A DNA stretch of 25,606 bases from Porphyrobacter sp. (GTDB lineage: Bacteria; Pseudomonadota; Alphaproteobacteria; Sphingomonadales; Sphingomonadaceae): positions 1 to 25,606 of the forward strand of contig JAGKSZ010000097.1 of NCBI GenBank assembly GCA_018991295.1, read 5' to 3'. Below the pieces are notes generated by a model. That model was not told the DNA's origin. It searched no databases and was given only the letters and a program-made list of their open reading frames with translations. Below are positions 1 through 6,546 of this stretch, one piece after another. Positions within the stretch are counted from its first letter, which is position 1. Each line of letters begins with the position of its first letter. The translations under genes were made by a program, and so were the position numbers.

Positions 1-272
1 CCGCGCACCCGGATCTTGGCATAGGCGGCAAAGCCATCCTCGGTCGGCCCGGCGTGGCGCTGGGCACATTCGGTCAGGGCAAGGATTCCGGCCTGAATAA
101 GGTCTTCGATTTCAAGACCTTCCCGGCCCCGCCCGTTGATATGCCAGGCGGTGCGGCGGACCAGCGGGAGAAAGCGGCGCACCCGGTCCTCAACCTCGGC
201 GCGAGACGGCGCATAGGGCTGGATGCCAAGCCCCTGATAAGACGCGCCAAAGCTGGCGTGATCGTGCTTCAT
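1..272 (-). CDS. fliA: Flagellar sigma factor FliA (sigma-28), N-terminal part
   Basis: The first 90 codons are in the window; the 3' part lies beyond the left edge. Translation of the minus strand from ATG at 272 gives a start MKHDHASFG, then a sigma-70 region 2 signature: FLPLVRRTAWHI at about residues 35-46, followed by GLEIEDLIQAGILAL and FAAYAKIRVR. This is the pattern of FliA/WhiG-type sigma factors. FliA directs RNA polymerase to late flagellar promoters and is held inactive by FlgM (encoded at 3877-4182). The start overlaps the flhA stop as ATGA, so it is probably translationally coupled to flhA. Transcription should come from the sigma-54 site before slt (3456-3471), perhaps also from the match inside flhA (696-711). 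Region 4, which would confirm the -35 specificity, is not visible. Confidence 0.9.
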   Translation of the reverse strand, partial: MKHDHASFGASYQGLGIQPYAPSRAEVEDRVRRFLPLVRRTAWHINGRGREGLEIEDLIQAGILALTECAQRHAGPTEDGFAAYAKIRVR

Positions 273-2389
273 GCGGCCAGCTCCTCAGGCGCGGCAAGGG
301 CAGGCGCTTGCGCCGGAGCGCCGATCACGCCGACCACGGCAATCGGCTGGGCGGCGGGCAGTTCGGCGATCGACAGCACCATGCAGCGCGGGGCGCGCAA
401 GCGGAGCAGTGCGGCCAGCCCACGGCGGGCGGGTGGCTGCACGATCAGGGCGATGGGCGCCTTCTCGGCATCGACTATCGCGTTGATTTCCCGCTGGATC
501 ATTGCCCCGCAATCGGGCTCGATCAGCGGCTGGCCGGTCGCCGGGTCCACCATCCCGCCAAGGATCGCCGCCTCCAGCCCGGCATCGAGGGTGACGACCT
601 TCAAGGGCTCGTCCGGCCCGGCGATCCGCGCCACCAGCCGCGCCGCAAGGTCAGCCCGCACGGCATCGATAACCGCATCAAAATCCGACGTTTTCTGCAA
701 GGCGAGTGCCAGCGCGGTGAACAGCGGCTGGGGGTGGGCAAGGCCGATCCCGTCGGCCATCAGCGCGCGCAAGGTGCGGGTCAGCGCAGGCAGCGGCAAC
801 GGGTCCGGCGTCACCGCCTCGACCAGCGCAGGCGCGCGGGCCTTGAGGCCGTCCACCCACTCGCGCACCTCGTCCGGGCCGAGCAACTGGTGCGCCTCTG
901 CCAGCAAGGCCTGATTGGCGTGGGTGGCGATCACCGAGGCGGGATCGACCACCAGAAAGCCCTCGGCCACGGCATGATCGCGTGCGGGTGGGGCGATCCA
1001 CAGGGCAGGGCAATCGAAGGTGGGATCGCGGGTCGGCTCGCCGGTCAGGCCGTGTCCGGGGCGCACATCGCCCGCGTCGATGGCGAGCAGCTTGCCCGGG
1101 CGCACCTGCCCCCGCGCAATGCTCACCCCGCCCATCACCACGGCGTAATCCTGCGCGCCCAGATCAAGCGAATCGCGGATCCGGAACTGCGGCAGCACGA
1201 AGCCGAGATCGCGCGAAAGCTGCTTCCTGATGCCGGTTACCCGCGTGATCAGCGGCGCGCCTTGTGCGGCATCGACCAGCCCGACGATGCCATAGCCCAG
1301 CTCGATGGTGACCAGCGTTGCGTCCGCCACATCGGCCAGCGCAATATGGTCTGGCGCGACGTCTTCGGTTGCTTCGGGGGTCGGCTCCGGCGCGGCGGCG
1401 CGCTGTTTCAGCTGCCACCAGATGCCCCCCGCGATGGCTGCGGCAGGCAGGAAGATCGACTGCGGCATGGCGGGCACCACGCCGACGCTGCCAAGGATCA
1501 GCGCCACCGGCAGCCATCCGCGCGGGTCGGCAAACTGCCCGCCGATCTGCCCGGCCAGATCGCGGCTGTCCGACACGCGGGTGACAATCGCGGCGGCGGC
1601 GATCGACAGCAGCAGCGCGGGCACCTGCGCCACCAGCGCATCGCCCACGGCCAGCGTGACATAGGCCTCGCCCGCCTCGGCTGCGCCCATGCCATGGCTC
1701 ACCATGCCGATGGCAAACCCGGCGACGATATTGACCCCGAGGATCAGCAGCGCCGCCATCGCATCGCCCTTCACGAATTTGCTGGCACCATCCATCGAGC
1801 CGTAGAAATCGGCCTCGATGGTGACTTCGCGGCGGCGTTCGCGGGCTTCATCGGCGGTAATCAGCCCGGCGGCGATATCGGCGTCGATTGCCATCTGCTT
1901 GCCGGGCAGCGCATCAAGCACGAAGCGCGCCGAAACCTCGGACACGCGCCCAGCGCCCTTGGTGATGACGATCATGTTGATGATCATCAGGATCGCAAAC
2001 ACGAACAGCCCGACGACGAAATTGCCGCCCACCAGAAACGCGGCGAAGCTTTCGATCACGTGGCCTGCGGCCGCGCCGCCTTCGTGGCCGTGCACCAGCA
2101 CCACGCGGGTCGAGGCGACGTTGAGCGCGAGCCGCAACAGGGTCGCAAACAACAAAACGCTCGGAAAGCTGGAGAAATCGAGCGGGCGCCGCGCGTTCAG
2201 CGCCACCATCAGCACCGCAATCGAAATGGCGATGTTCAGCACGAAGAAGATATCGAGCAGCAGCGCCGGGATCGGCAGCACCATCAGCGCCAGCAGCGCG
2301 AAGATGCCGACCGGAAGCGCCAGAGCAGCGGGCATGGCGGCGATCCGCGCAAGGGGGGAGGTGGCGGCCATCATCACGGGTGATCTCAC
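269..2389 (-). CDS. flhA: Flagellar export gate protein FlhA
   Basis: FlhA forms the nonameric ring of the flagellar type III export gate in the inner membrane; its cytoplasmic domain docks chaperone-substrate complexes. The 706-residue product has the usual FlhA length. Hydrophobic segments begin near residue 20. The FHIPEP-family signature lies at residues 148-167 (EVSARFVLDALPGKQMA), followed by the conserved acidic loop with FYGSMDGASKFVKGD. The C-terminal half is the soluble export-platform domain. The start used is GTG at 2389, which overlaps the upstream slt stop as GTGA; ATG codons at 2374 and 2371 are alternatives and would shorten the protein by 5-6 residues. It sits in slt-flhA-fliA, inferred to be sigma-54 dependent. 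Long reading frames antisense to it (for example 308-2383) are GC-rich shadows. Confidence 0.97.
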   Translation of the reverse strand: MRSPVMMAATSPLARIAAMPAALALPVGIFALLALMVLPIPALLLDIFFVLNIAISIAVLMVALNARRPLDFSSFPSVLLFATLLRLALNVASTRVVLVHGHEGGAAAGHVIESFAAFLVGGNFVVGLFVFAILMIINMIVITKGAGRVSEVSARFVLDALPGKQMAIDADIAAGLITADEARERRREVTIEADFYGSMDGASKFVKGDAMAALLILGVNIVAGFAIGMVSHGMGAAEAGEAYVTLAVGDALVAQVPALLLSIAAAAIVTRVSDSRDLAGQIGGQFADPRGWLPVALILGSVGVVPAMPQSIFLPAAAIAGGIWWQLKQRAAAPEPTPEATEDVAPDHIALADVADATLVTIELGYGIVGLVDAAQGAPLITRVTGIRKQLSRDLGFVLPQFRIRDSLDLGAQDYAVVMGGVSIARGQVRPGKLLAIDAGDVRPGHGLTGEPTRDPTFDCPALWIAPPARDHAVAEGFLVVDPASVIATHANQALLAEAHQLLGPDEVREWVDGLKARAPALVEAVTPDPLPLPALTRTLRALMADGIGLAHPQPLFTALALALQKTSDFDAVIDAVRADLAARLVARIAGPDEPLKVVTLDAGLEAAILGGMVDPATGQPLIEPDCGAMIQREINAIVDAEKAPIALIVQPPARRGLAALLRLRAPRCMVLSIAELPAAQPIAVVGVIGAPAQAPALAAPEELAA
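696..711 (-). promoter_or_regulatory. Candidate intragenic sigma-54 promoter inside flhA, upstream of fliA
   Basis: Read on the minus strand: TGGCACT-CGCC-TTGCA, against the consensus TGGCACR-N4-TTGCW. Only the weakly conserved seventh base differs. The expected start near 685 would give a leader of about 410 bases before the fliA ATG at 272. It lies in coding sequence, so chance is possible. Confidence 0.35.
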
Positions 2390-3399
2390 AGGCCAAGCGC
2401 CTTCAGGCGATCATAGGCGCGGCGCACCTGCGGCGGGGCAGCGGCGGGATCGGTCCCGAAGGTGCGGCCGAGAATTTGCGACATGGGCGGCCTGCGGGGT
2501 GCGCGGGCGGTCGGCGCGCTCTGGGTGGGGGCGGGAGACATTCCCGGTCCGAACACCGCTTCGTCCGCGATGAGGTAGGGGGTGGGGGCAGGGCTTGCGG
2601 CCCTGATCGGCGCTTGCGCGTAATCGGCGCGCACGAAGTTCACGCCCCGCCCGTCGGTCGCCCGGTCAAGGGCGCGGCCCATCTTGCCATCGATCACGCC
2701 CATGACCTGCGCAAGGCTGCGCGGGCTGCCATCGGACGCGTAGAAGATGCCGCGATTGGCAGCGGCCGGACGCGCAAACAGCGCCGGCGCGCTCTGCGAG
2801 GGATCGGCCTGCAATTCGCTCAGGAACCGTCCCGCCCCGCCCGCTCCAAGGAAATGCGCAAGATACAGCTCGGCATGATTGGGCTGACGGCCGAGGATCG
2901 GCATGAGATGGGCGCGGTTATCCTCGGCAAGGCCCGCGGCCATCAGGGCGGCGATCTGCGGATCGCTGCGCAGCGCAAGGATCGCCTCGCGCCGGGCCGG
3001 ATCGCCCACCCACGCGCTGCCTGAAGCGGTCACTTCGATCTGGTCGGCAACATGGCCGAGGCCAAAGCGCGCCCCGTGTCTTTTCATGGTGTCGAGCCAG
3101 GTGCCCTCGATGAACTGATAGAGCCCGGTCGCGCTGGATGTGGCGGCGCGGGCATCGGGGTTCATCGCGGATTCGACTTCGGCCTGCGCGAGGAGGTAGT
3201 TGAAATCGACGCTCGTGGCCCGCGCAGCATCGGCAATCGCGGCTTCCACCGAGCCGCGTGGCGCTGCGATCTGGCGGGAGGCTCCGGGGGCATCGCCGTC
3301 CAGACCGGCGCGCACAGCCGCGTGCGTGCGTGCGGCGTTTTCAAACCCGGCGCGGATCGATCCTGCGGGCAGGCTCATGGAAGTCGGGGAATGGCTCAT
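2386..3399 (-). CDS. Flagellar lytic transglycosylase, SLT domain
   Basis: This predicted lytic transglycosylase cleaves peptidoglycan, most likely to open the wall for the rod. The SLT motif is visible: catalytic Glu at residue 76 in AEVESAMNPDA, then ATGLYQFIEGTW. The roughly 150-residue C-terminal part is low complexity, rich in Pro and Ala. The start chosen is ATG at 3399, with GGCGAG upstream; a TTG at 3405 is possible. The protein has 337 residues. I see no hydrophobic signal peptide at the N-terminus (MSHSPTSMSLPAGSIRAGF), which is odd for a periplasmic enzyme and may mean export through the flagellar apparatus. FlgJ in this cluster (12004-12300) has only the rod-binding domain, so this gene probably supplies the missing muramidase function. 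It heads slt-flhA-fliA behind a consensus sigma-54 site. SltF of Rhodobacter is a functional parallel, but I do not claim orthology. Confidence 0.85.
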   Translation of the reverse strand: MSHSPTSMSLPAGSIRAGFENAARTHAAVRAGLDGDAPGASRQIAAPRGSVEAAIADAARATSVDFNYLLAQAEVESAMNPDARAATSSATGLYQFIEGTWLDTMKRHGARFGLGHVADQIEVTASGSAWVGDPARREAILALRSDPQIAALMAAGLAEDNRAHLMPILGRQPNHAELYLAHFLGAGGAGRFLSELQADPSQSAPALFARPAAANRGIFYASDGSPRSLAQVMGVIDGKMGRALDRATDGRGVNFVRADYAQAPIRAASPAPTPYLIADEAVFGPGMSPAPTQSAPTARAPRRPPMSQILGRTFGTDPAAAPPQVRRAYDRLKALGL

Positions 3400-3455
3400 G
3401 CGCAATCTCGCCTGTCCAGGGCGACTGCGGGATGCGGTCGCTTCCGAGCGATGAT

Positions 3456-3471
3456 TGCAAGCGGTGTGCCA
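3456..3471 (-). promoter_or_regulatory. Sigma-54 promoter of slt-flhA-fliA
   Basis: Minus strand TGGCACA-CCGC-TTGCA, a full match to TGGCACR-N4-TTGCW. The start is expected near 3445, about 45 bases before the slt ATG at 3399. It lies in the 104-base gap between slt and flgN, where a promoter for slt-flhA-fliA is needed. Confidence 0.85.
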
Positions 3472-3503
3472 GACGTGCCCCCAAGGAGCCTCGGTAAGAA
3501 CCC

Positions 3504-3872
3504 TTAGCCCCGCACCGGCGTGTAAGTTGCGCGCAGGCCGCGCCCGTGGCCGCCCAGCGCCTCGATCCGCGCGGCGACATTGGCGGCCAGCAGGTTACGC
3601 ACCCGGCGGTTGACCTCGTTCAGCTGACGCGCGGTTTCGGCAAGGCTGCGGGTCTCGCCATCGAGCATCTGCGGGCCGATGGCCGCCAATTCGTCGCACA
3701 GCGCCTCCTTGTCGTGCGCCGCGCCGATCAGTCCATCGGCATCGAGCGCGGCAAGCGCTTGCCGCTCGCGTTCGAGAACGGCAATCATCTGCCGCAGGTT
3801 GCCGGCCAGCGTGGTGAGGGGGCCGGCAGCTGCCGCAGCGGCGCGGCGTGCGGGGACGAGCACTTCGGGCAC
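3504..3872 (-). CDS. flgN: FlgN-like export chaperone
   Basis: FlgN is the cytoplasmic chaperone that delivers the hook-filament junction proteins FlgK and FlgL (both encoded here) to the export gate. The 122-residue product is mostly helical, with the typical FlgN stretch LAGNLRQMIAVLERERQALAAL followed by AAHDKEALCDEL and a second long helix (ETARQLNEVNRRVRNLLAAN). The start is GTG at 3872; GGGAG inside the end of flgM lies 8 bases upstream. It follows flgM directly (stop at 3877), so the two form an operon. Regulation is inferred from the sigma-28 site at 4217-4244. FlgN proteins diverge strongly, so the call rests on helix pattern, size and position next to flgM. Confidence 0.8.
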   Translation of the reverse strand: MPEVLVPARRAAAAAAGPLTTLAGNLRQMIAVLERERQALAALDADGLIGAAHDKEALCDELAAIGPQMLDGETRSLAETARQLNEVNRRVRNLLAANVAARIEALGGHGRGLRATYTPVRG

Positions 3873-3876
3873 CGGT

Positions 3877-4182
3877 TCAGCTCCCTTCGGGCAGCGACAG
3901 GCTGACCTGCGCGGCGATCATCGCATCAGCGATCTTGGTGGGCACCAACGGATAGGAGCCGTCCTTCAGCGCGGCCTTGATCTGCCGGACGCGTTCGGCA
4001 TCGACCGGCGGGCTGGCCGCATCGGCAGGGGTGGTGACTTCGAGGCTGACCCCGGAGGCTGCTGCTGCCAAAGGGCTGGCGGCAGCCGGACGCGGGCGCG
4101 CTTCGATCTGCGCGCGTTCACCGGCGGCCAGGGCGCGGGTCGCGCTCACAGCGGGCAATTTGCTCAGTTCGACGGAGGGCAT
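3877..4182 (-). CDS. flgM: Anti-sigma-28 factor FlgM
   Basis: FlgM binds FliA and keeps it off RNA polymerase until the hook-basal body is finished; it is then secreted. The 101-residue product has the FlgM layout: a disordered, Ala/Pro-rich N-terminal half and a C-terminal sigma-binding region, PPVDAERVRQIKAALKDGSY followed by PLVPTKIADAMI. The start is ATG at 4182 with AAGGA 8 bases upstream; an in-frame TTG at 4188 is less likely. It is followed by flgN with a gap of 4 bases and preceded by a sigma-28-like promoter (4217-4244). FliA would therefore drive its own inhibitor, as in enterobacteria. Some message may also come through from the sigma-54 promoter of flgA. Confidence 0.9.
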   Translation of the reverse strand: MPSVELSKLPAVSATRALAAGERAQIEARPRPAAASPLAAAASGVSLEVTTPADAASPPVDAERVRQIKAALKDGSYPLVPTKIADAMIAAQVSLSLPEGS

Positions 4183-4216
4183 GGGCAATGTCCTTGGTGT
4201 GCAATTCCTGTCAGCC

Positions 4217-4244
4217 AGAACGGCAGCAGGCTGGCGGGTTTAAG
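4217..4244 (-). promoter_or_regulatory. FliA (sigma-28) promoter of flgM-flgN
   Basis: Minus strand: CTTAAAC, 13 bases, GCCGTTCT. The same layout and almost the same bases occur before fliC (18495-18522) and before the second motor-like pair (7250-7277). It lies in the 80-base gap between flgA and flgM. Compared with the E. coli pattern TAAA-N15-GCCGATAA, the spacing is one base shorter and the -10 ends in TCT. Confidence 0.75.
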
Positions 4245-4262
4245 GGGGGCAGTTCGCGCCTT

Positions 4263-4817
4263 TCAGCCCGCCGGGATCACGGCGAGGCCGGGGCGCTCGA
4301 TCCGGGCGCGCAAGGCTTCTGCCTTGCGGCTGGTGCGCACTTCGATCCAGTCGCCAACCGCGCCGCCTGTCAGCGCCTCGCCGGGTTGCTGGACGCTGAA
4401 ACCGCGCCCGCGCACCACCAGCGTGATCGCATCGCCGCGCTTGACCGCAGGCGGCGGCGCAGCGGCGCGCAAGTAAGTGCCAGCCTCTTGTGCCGGAGCG
4501 ATGGCGACAAAGATGCGCCATGGGGTTGGCCCTGCACATTCGACCTGCACCGCCGTGCGCGCCGCTGTGTGCCAGCCTACCGCCAGCGGCCCGCCGCAAC
4601 CGGCGAGGCGCAGCCGTGCATCGCTCGGTCCGCGGGCACCGCCGGGGGTGCCGATGGCAGCGCCGGTAAAGGCCGCCACCGCCCGATCGATCTCTGCCGG
4701 ATCGGTGGTCCGTCCGAGGGTTTGCGCCTTGGCCGAGGGATCGCACAGCGGCAGCAGCATCGGCAGCAGCAGCGGGGCAAACCGCCAGCTTTCAGGTCGG
4801 ATCCGAGTGGTGTGCAT
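4263..4817 (-). CDS. flgA: P-ring assembly protein FlgA (short form)
   Basis: FlgA is the periplasmic chaperone for P-ring assembly by FlgI (10889-12004). The reading frame extends upstream to 5054, but the likely start is ATG at 4817: it begins MHTTRIRPES, then a hydrophobic run (APLLLPMLLPL) and an AKA cleavage site near residue 31, a clear Sec signal peptide. The product has 184 residues. The C-terminal part matches FlgA: RGDAITLVVRGRGFSVQQPG, then EALTGGAVGDWIEVR and a final RPGLAVIPAG. The middle is compressed: the usual SAF-like segment (about 50 residues around 'prG..l...Dl') seems reduced to GTYLRAAAPPPAVKRGD, so it is shorter than the roughly 220 residues common elsewhere. A near-consensus sigma-54 site lies upstream at 4865-4880. 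Confidence 0.85.
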   Translation of the reverse strand: MHTTRIRPESWRFAPLLLPMLLPLCDPSAKAQTLGRTTDPAEIDRAVAAFTGAAIGTPGGARGPSDARLRLAGCGGPLAVGWHTAARTAVQVECAGPTPWRIFVAIAPAQEAGTYLRAAAPPPAVKRGDAITLVVRGRGFSVQQPGEALTGGAVGDWIEVRTSRKAEALRARIERPGLAVIPAG

Positions 4818-4864
4818 CGAGAGATTGTCCTTGTCACAGCGCGGTCTGCCCGCGGTGTTCCGGC

Positions 4865-4880
4865 AGCAAGGGCCATGCCA
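4865..4880 (-). promoter_or_regulatory. Sigma-54 promoter of flgA
   Basis: Minus strand TGGCATG-GCCC-TTGCT; one mismatch (T for C) to TGGCACR-N4-TTGCW. The expected start near 4854 leaves a leader of about 37 bases to the flgA ATG at 4817, which independently supports that start. Confidence 0.75.
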
Positions 4881-4945
4881 AGCGGTGCTACGTACTCTTC
4901 CCGGGTGCCGGGTCGTGGAGCCTTCAGCATAAGGGGCTAGGGCCA

Positions 4946-6055
4946 GTGGCTGACGCTCCCCCACTTCTGATTTGCGATCCTGCCGCCATGGTTTTTGCTT
5001 CCGGTTTTTCCCGCCCCGCCCGCGCCGCTGCCAAGGCCGATCTGCCTTCATCAACCGGGCAAACCCGCGCCGCTCAGGCGCGCCGCGCGCTACTTGAGAA
5101 GATCTGCGAGTTCATCATTGCCCATGATCTTGCGGTGACCGGTCCCAATCTTGCGACCGTGTGCAGCGCCTTATCGGGATCGCAGCCGGAACTGGCCGGG
5201 GCGCTGGTGCAGCGCGAGCTTTCGGGAGAGCCGATCGATCAGGCCTGGCTGGATACGCTGGTGCAGCTCGATCCGGACGGGCACGGCCACATCGCCGCGC
5301 TCGAAACGCTCTCGGAAAAGCTCGAATACACCCTCGAACGCTTCGCCCAGACCGCGCGCGAGGCACAAAGCGAGACGAGCGATCATCGCGGCGCAATCGG
5401 TGTGCAGGTCGAGGCGCTGGGCTCTCCTGTGGAACTGACGCAGGTGATCGACCTGTCGCGCGCGATGCTGGCGCGGATCGAACAGGTCGAAGCCGCGATG
5501 GTCCGCAGCGAAGTCGAGATTGATCGCCTGCGCGAAAATCTGGCGCAGGCGCGCACCGAGGCCGATGTCGATCACCTTACCCGCCTGCCCAACCGCCGCG
5601 CCTTTGAACGGCGGCTGGTCAGCGCCGCCATCGAGGCGCGCGCCAAGAGCGAGCCGCTCAGCATCGCTTTTTGCGATGTCGATCACTTCAAGCAGGTCAA
5701 TGACCGCCACGGCCATGCTGCCGGGGACCGGGTGCTGTGCGCGCTGGCGGCAACGTTCCGGGAAATGGCGGGCGAGGCCTGCTTTACCGCACGCCACGGC
5801 GGCGAGGAATTCGTGTTGCTGTTCGCAGGGCTCGGCAAACAGGCCGCCAAGGCGCGGCTGGATGCAATCCGCCGGGCGCTGGGGTCGCGGGTGCTGATGA
5901 ACCGCGACACCGGCCAGCCCTTTGGCAAGATCACGTTTTCTGGCGGCGTGGCCGAAGTGACCGAAGATGCCGATACCCGCGGTGCGCTCGCCCGCGCTGA
6001 TGCGGCGCTCTACAGCGCCAAGCAGCAGGGCCGTAACCGGATCGAACTGGGTTAG
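4946..6055 (+). CDS. Diguanylate cyclase (GGDEF domain)
   Basis: A predicted cyclic-di-GMP synthase of 369 residues. Residues 1-170 match no domain I can name. A probable coiled coil at about 172-205 leads into the GGDEF domain from about 206 (DVDHLTRLPNRRAFERR), with FCDVDHFKQVND and the active-site GGEEF at 285-289. The inhibitory I-site RxxD expected five residues before GGEEF is absent (GEAC instead), so product inhibition through that site is not expected. No membrane segment is visible. The start is GTG at 4946 with AAGGGG about 10 bases upstream; ATG at 4988 has no clear ribosome site. It is divergent from flgA (128-base gap) and convergent with the motor-like pair, with the two stop codons only 2 bases apart. 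The setting suggests a role in tuning motility. Confidence 0.9.
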   Translation: MADAPPLLICDPAAMVFASGFSRPARAAAKADLPSSTGQTRAAQARRALLEKICEFIIAHDLAVTGPNLATVCSALSGSQPELAGALVQRELSGEPIDQAWLDTLVQLDPDGHGHIAALETLSEKLEYTLERFAQTAREAQSETSDHRGAIGVQVEALGSPVELTQVIDLSRAMLARIEQVEAAMVRSEVEIDRLRENLAQARTEADVDHLTRLPNRRAFERRLVSAAIEARAKSEPLSIAFCDVDHFKQVNDRHGHAAGDRVLCALAATFREMAGEACFTARHGGEEFVLLFAGLGKQAAKARLDAIRRALGSRVLMNRDTGQPFGKITFSGGVAEVTEDADTRGALARADAALYSAKQQGRNRIELG

Positions 6056-6057
6056 CT

Positions 6058-6546
6058 TCAGCCGGACGGCGAAAGTTCGGTATCATAGGCAAGCGCCGCG
6101 TAGAGATCGGGCTTGGTGCCGGCCGTGATGATCGTGCGCACCCGCGCCCCTGCCCTGCGCGCTTCGTCTGCCAGCGCCTCGGTGCGGGCCCATGCGGCGG
6201 CTTCTTCACCCGGAGCGTGGACGGCAAAGATCGTCAGCGTGACGCGCGGATCGGGTGCCTGCTCCTTGAGCCATGCGCCAAGTTCCGGGCCGCCCGGCAC
6301 CGGGCGGAACAACGCCTGTGCCGGAGCGATTTCGGGGCGTGGCTGTTCGTGATCGCGCTCCTCCCGCACGGCGCGCGCGGCAAGGCGGCGGGCGGTTTCA
6401 GCCTCGGCGGAGGGCAGGGCGGACAGGGTCAGAAGGAACAGGATCAGCGCCAGATCGGCAAGGATCAGCTGCCATCCGTTCCCGCCCCGCGCCTGAACGC
6501 CCTTCCGTTGCCCTCCGATCGCGGCGCGCACATATGTGTCGATCAT
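6058..6546 (-). CDS. MotB/ExbD-like channel subunit without a recognisable peptidoglycan anchor
   Basis: A 162-residue protein from ATG at 6546, which overlaps the upstream gene as ATGA. It has one membrane segment (about residues 25-44) with the proton-carrier Asp at residue 31: WQLILADLALILFLL aligns with WKVAYADFVTAMMAFFLL of MotB at 15455, and both have W, five residues, then D. The C-terminal part (DPRVTLTIFAVHAPGEEAAA, then WARTEALADEARRAGARVRT) resembles an OmpA-like fold, but the GHTD motif is replaced by AVHA and the NRR-type arginines are missing, so peptidoglycan binding is not expected. Its partner is the MotA/ExbB-like protein directly upstream. The pair is preceded by a FliA-type promoter. 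It could be an auxiliary stator, a stator regulator, or an ExbD/TolR-like energiser; I cannot tell which from sequence. Confidence 0.7.
   Translation of the reverse strand: MIDTYVRAAIGGQRKGVQARGGNGWQLILADLALILFLLTLSALPSAEAETARRLAARAVREERDHEQPRPEIAPAQALFRPVPGGPELGAWLKEQAPDPRVTLTIFAVHAPGEEAAAWARTEALADEARRAGARVRTIITAGTKPDLYAALAYDTELSPSG

Noticed and set aside
308..2383. A 691-codon open frame on the plus strand opposite flhA
   Set aside because: It is the antisense shadow of flhA. Its translation is His/Arg/Gln-rich without any family signature, as expected from GC-rich codon bias on the other strand.
4461..4476. A near sigma-54 match on the minus strand inside flgA
   Set aside because: The spacing between the GG and GC elements is one base short, which these promoters do not tolerate well.
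4818..5054. The N-terminal extension of the flgA frame back to 5054
   Set aside because: It is basic and shadow-like, overlaps the cyclase start, and would bury a clear signal peptide that begins at 4817. The sigma-54 site at 4865-4880 also lies inside it.
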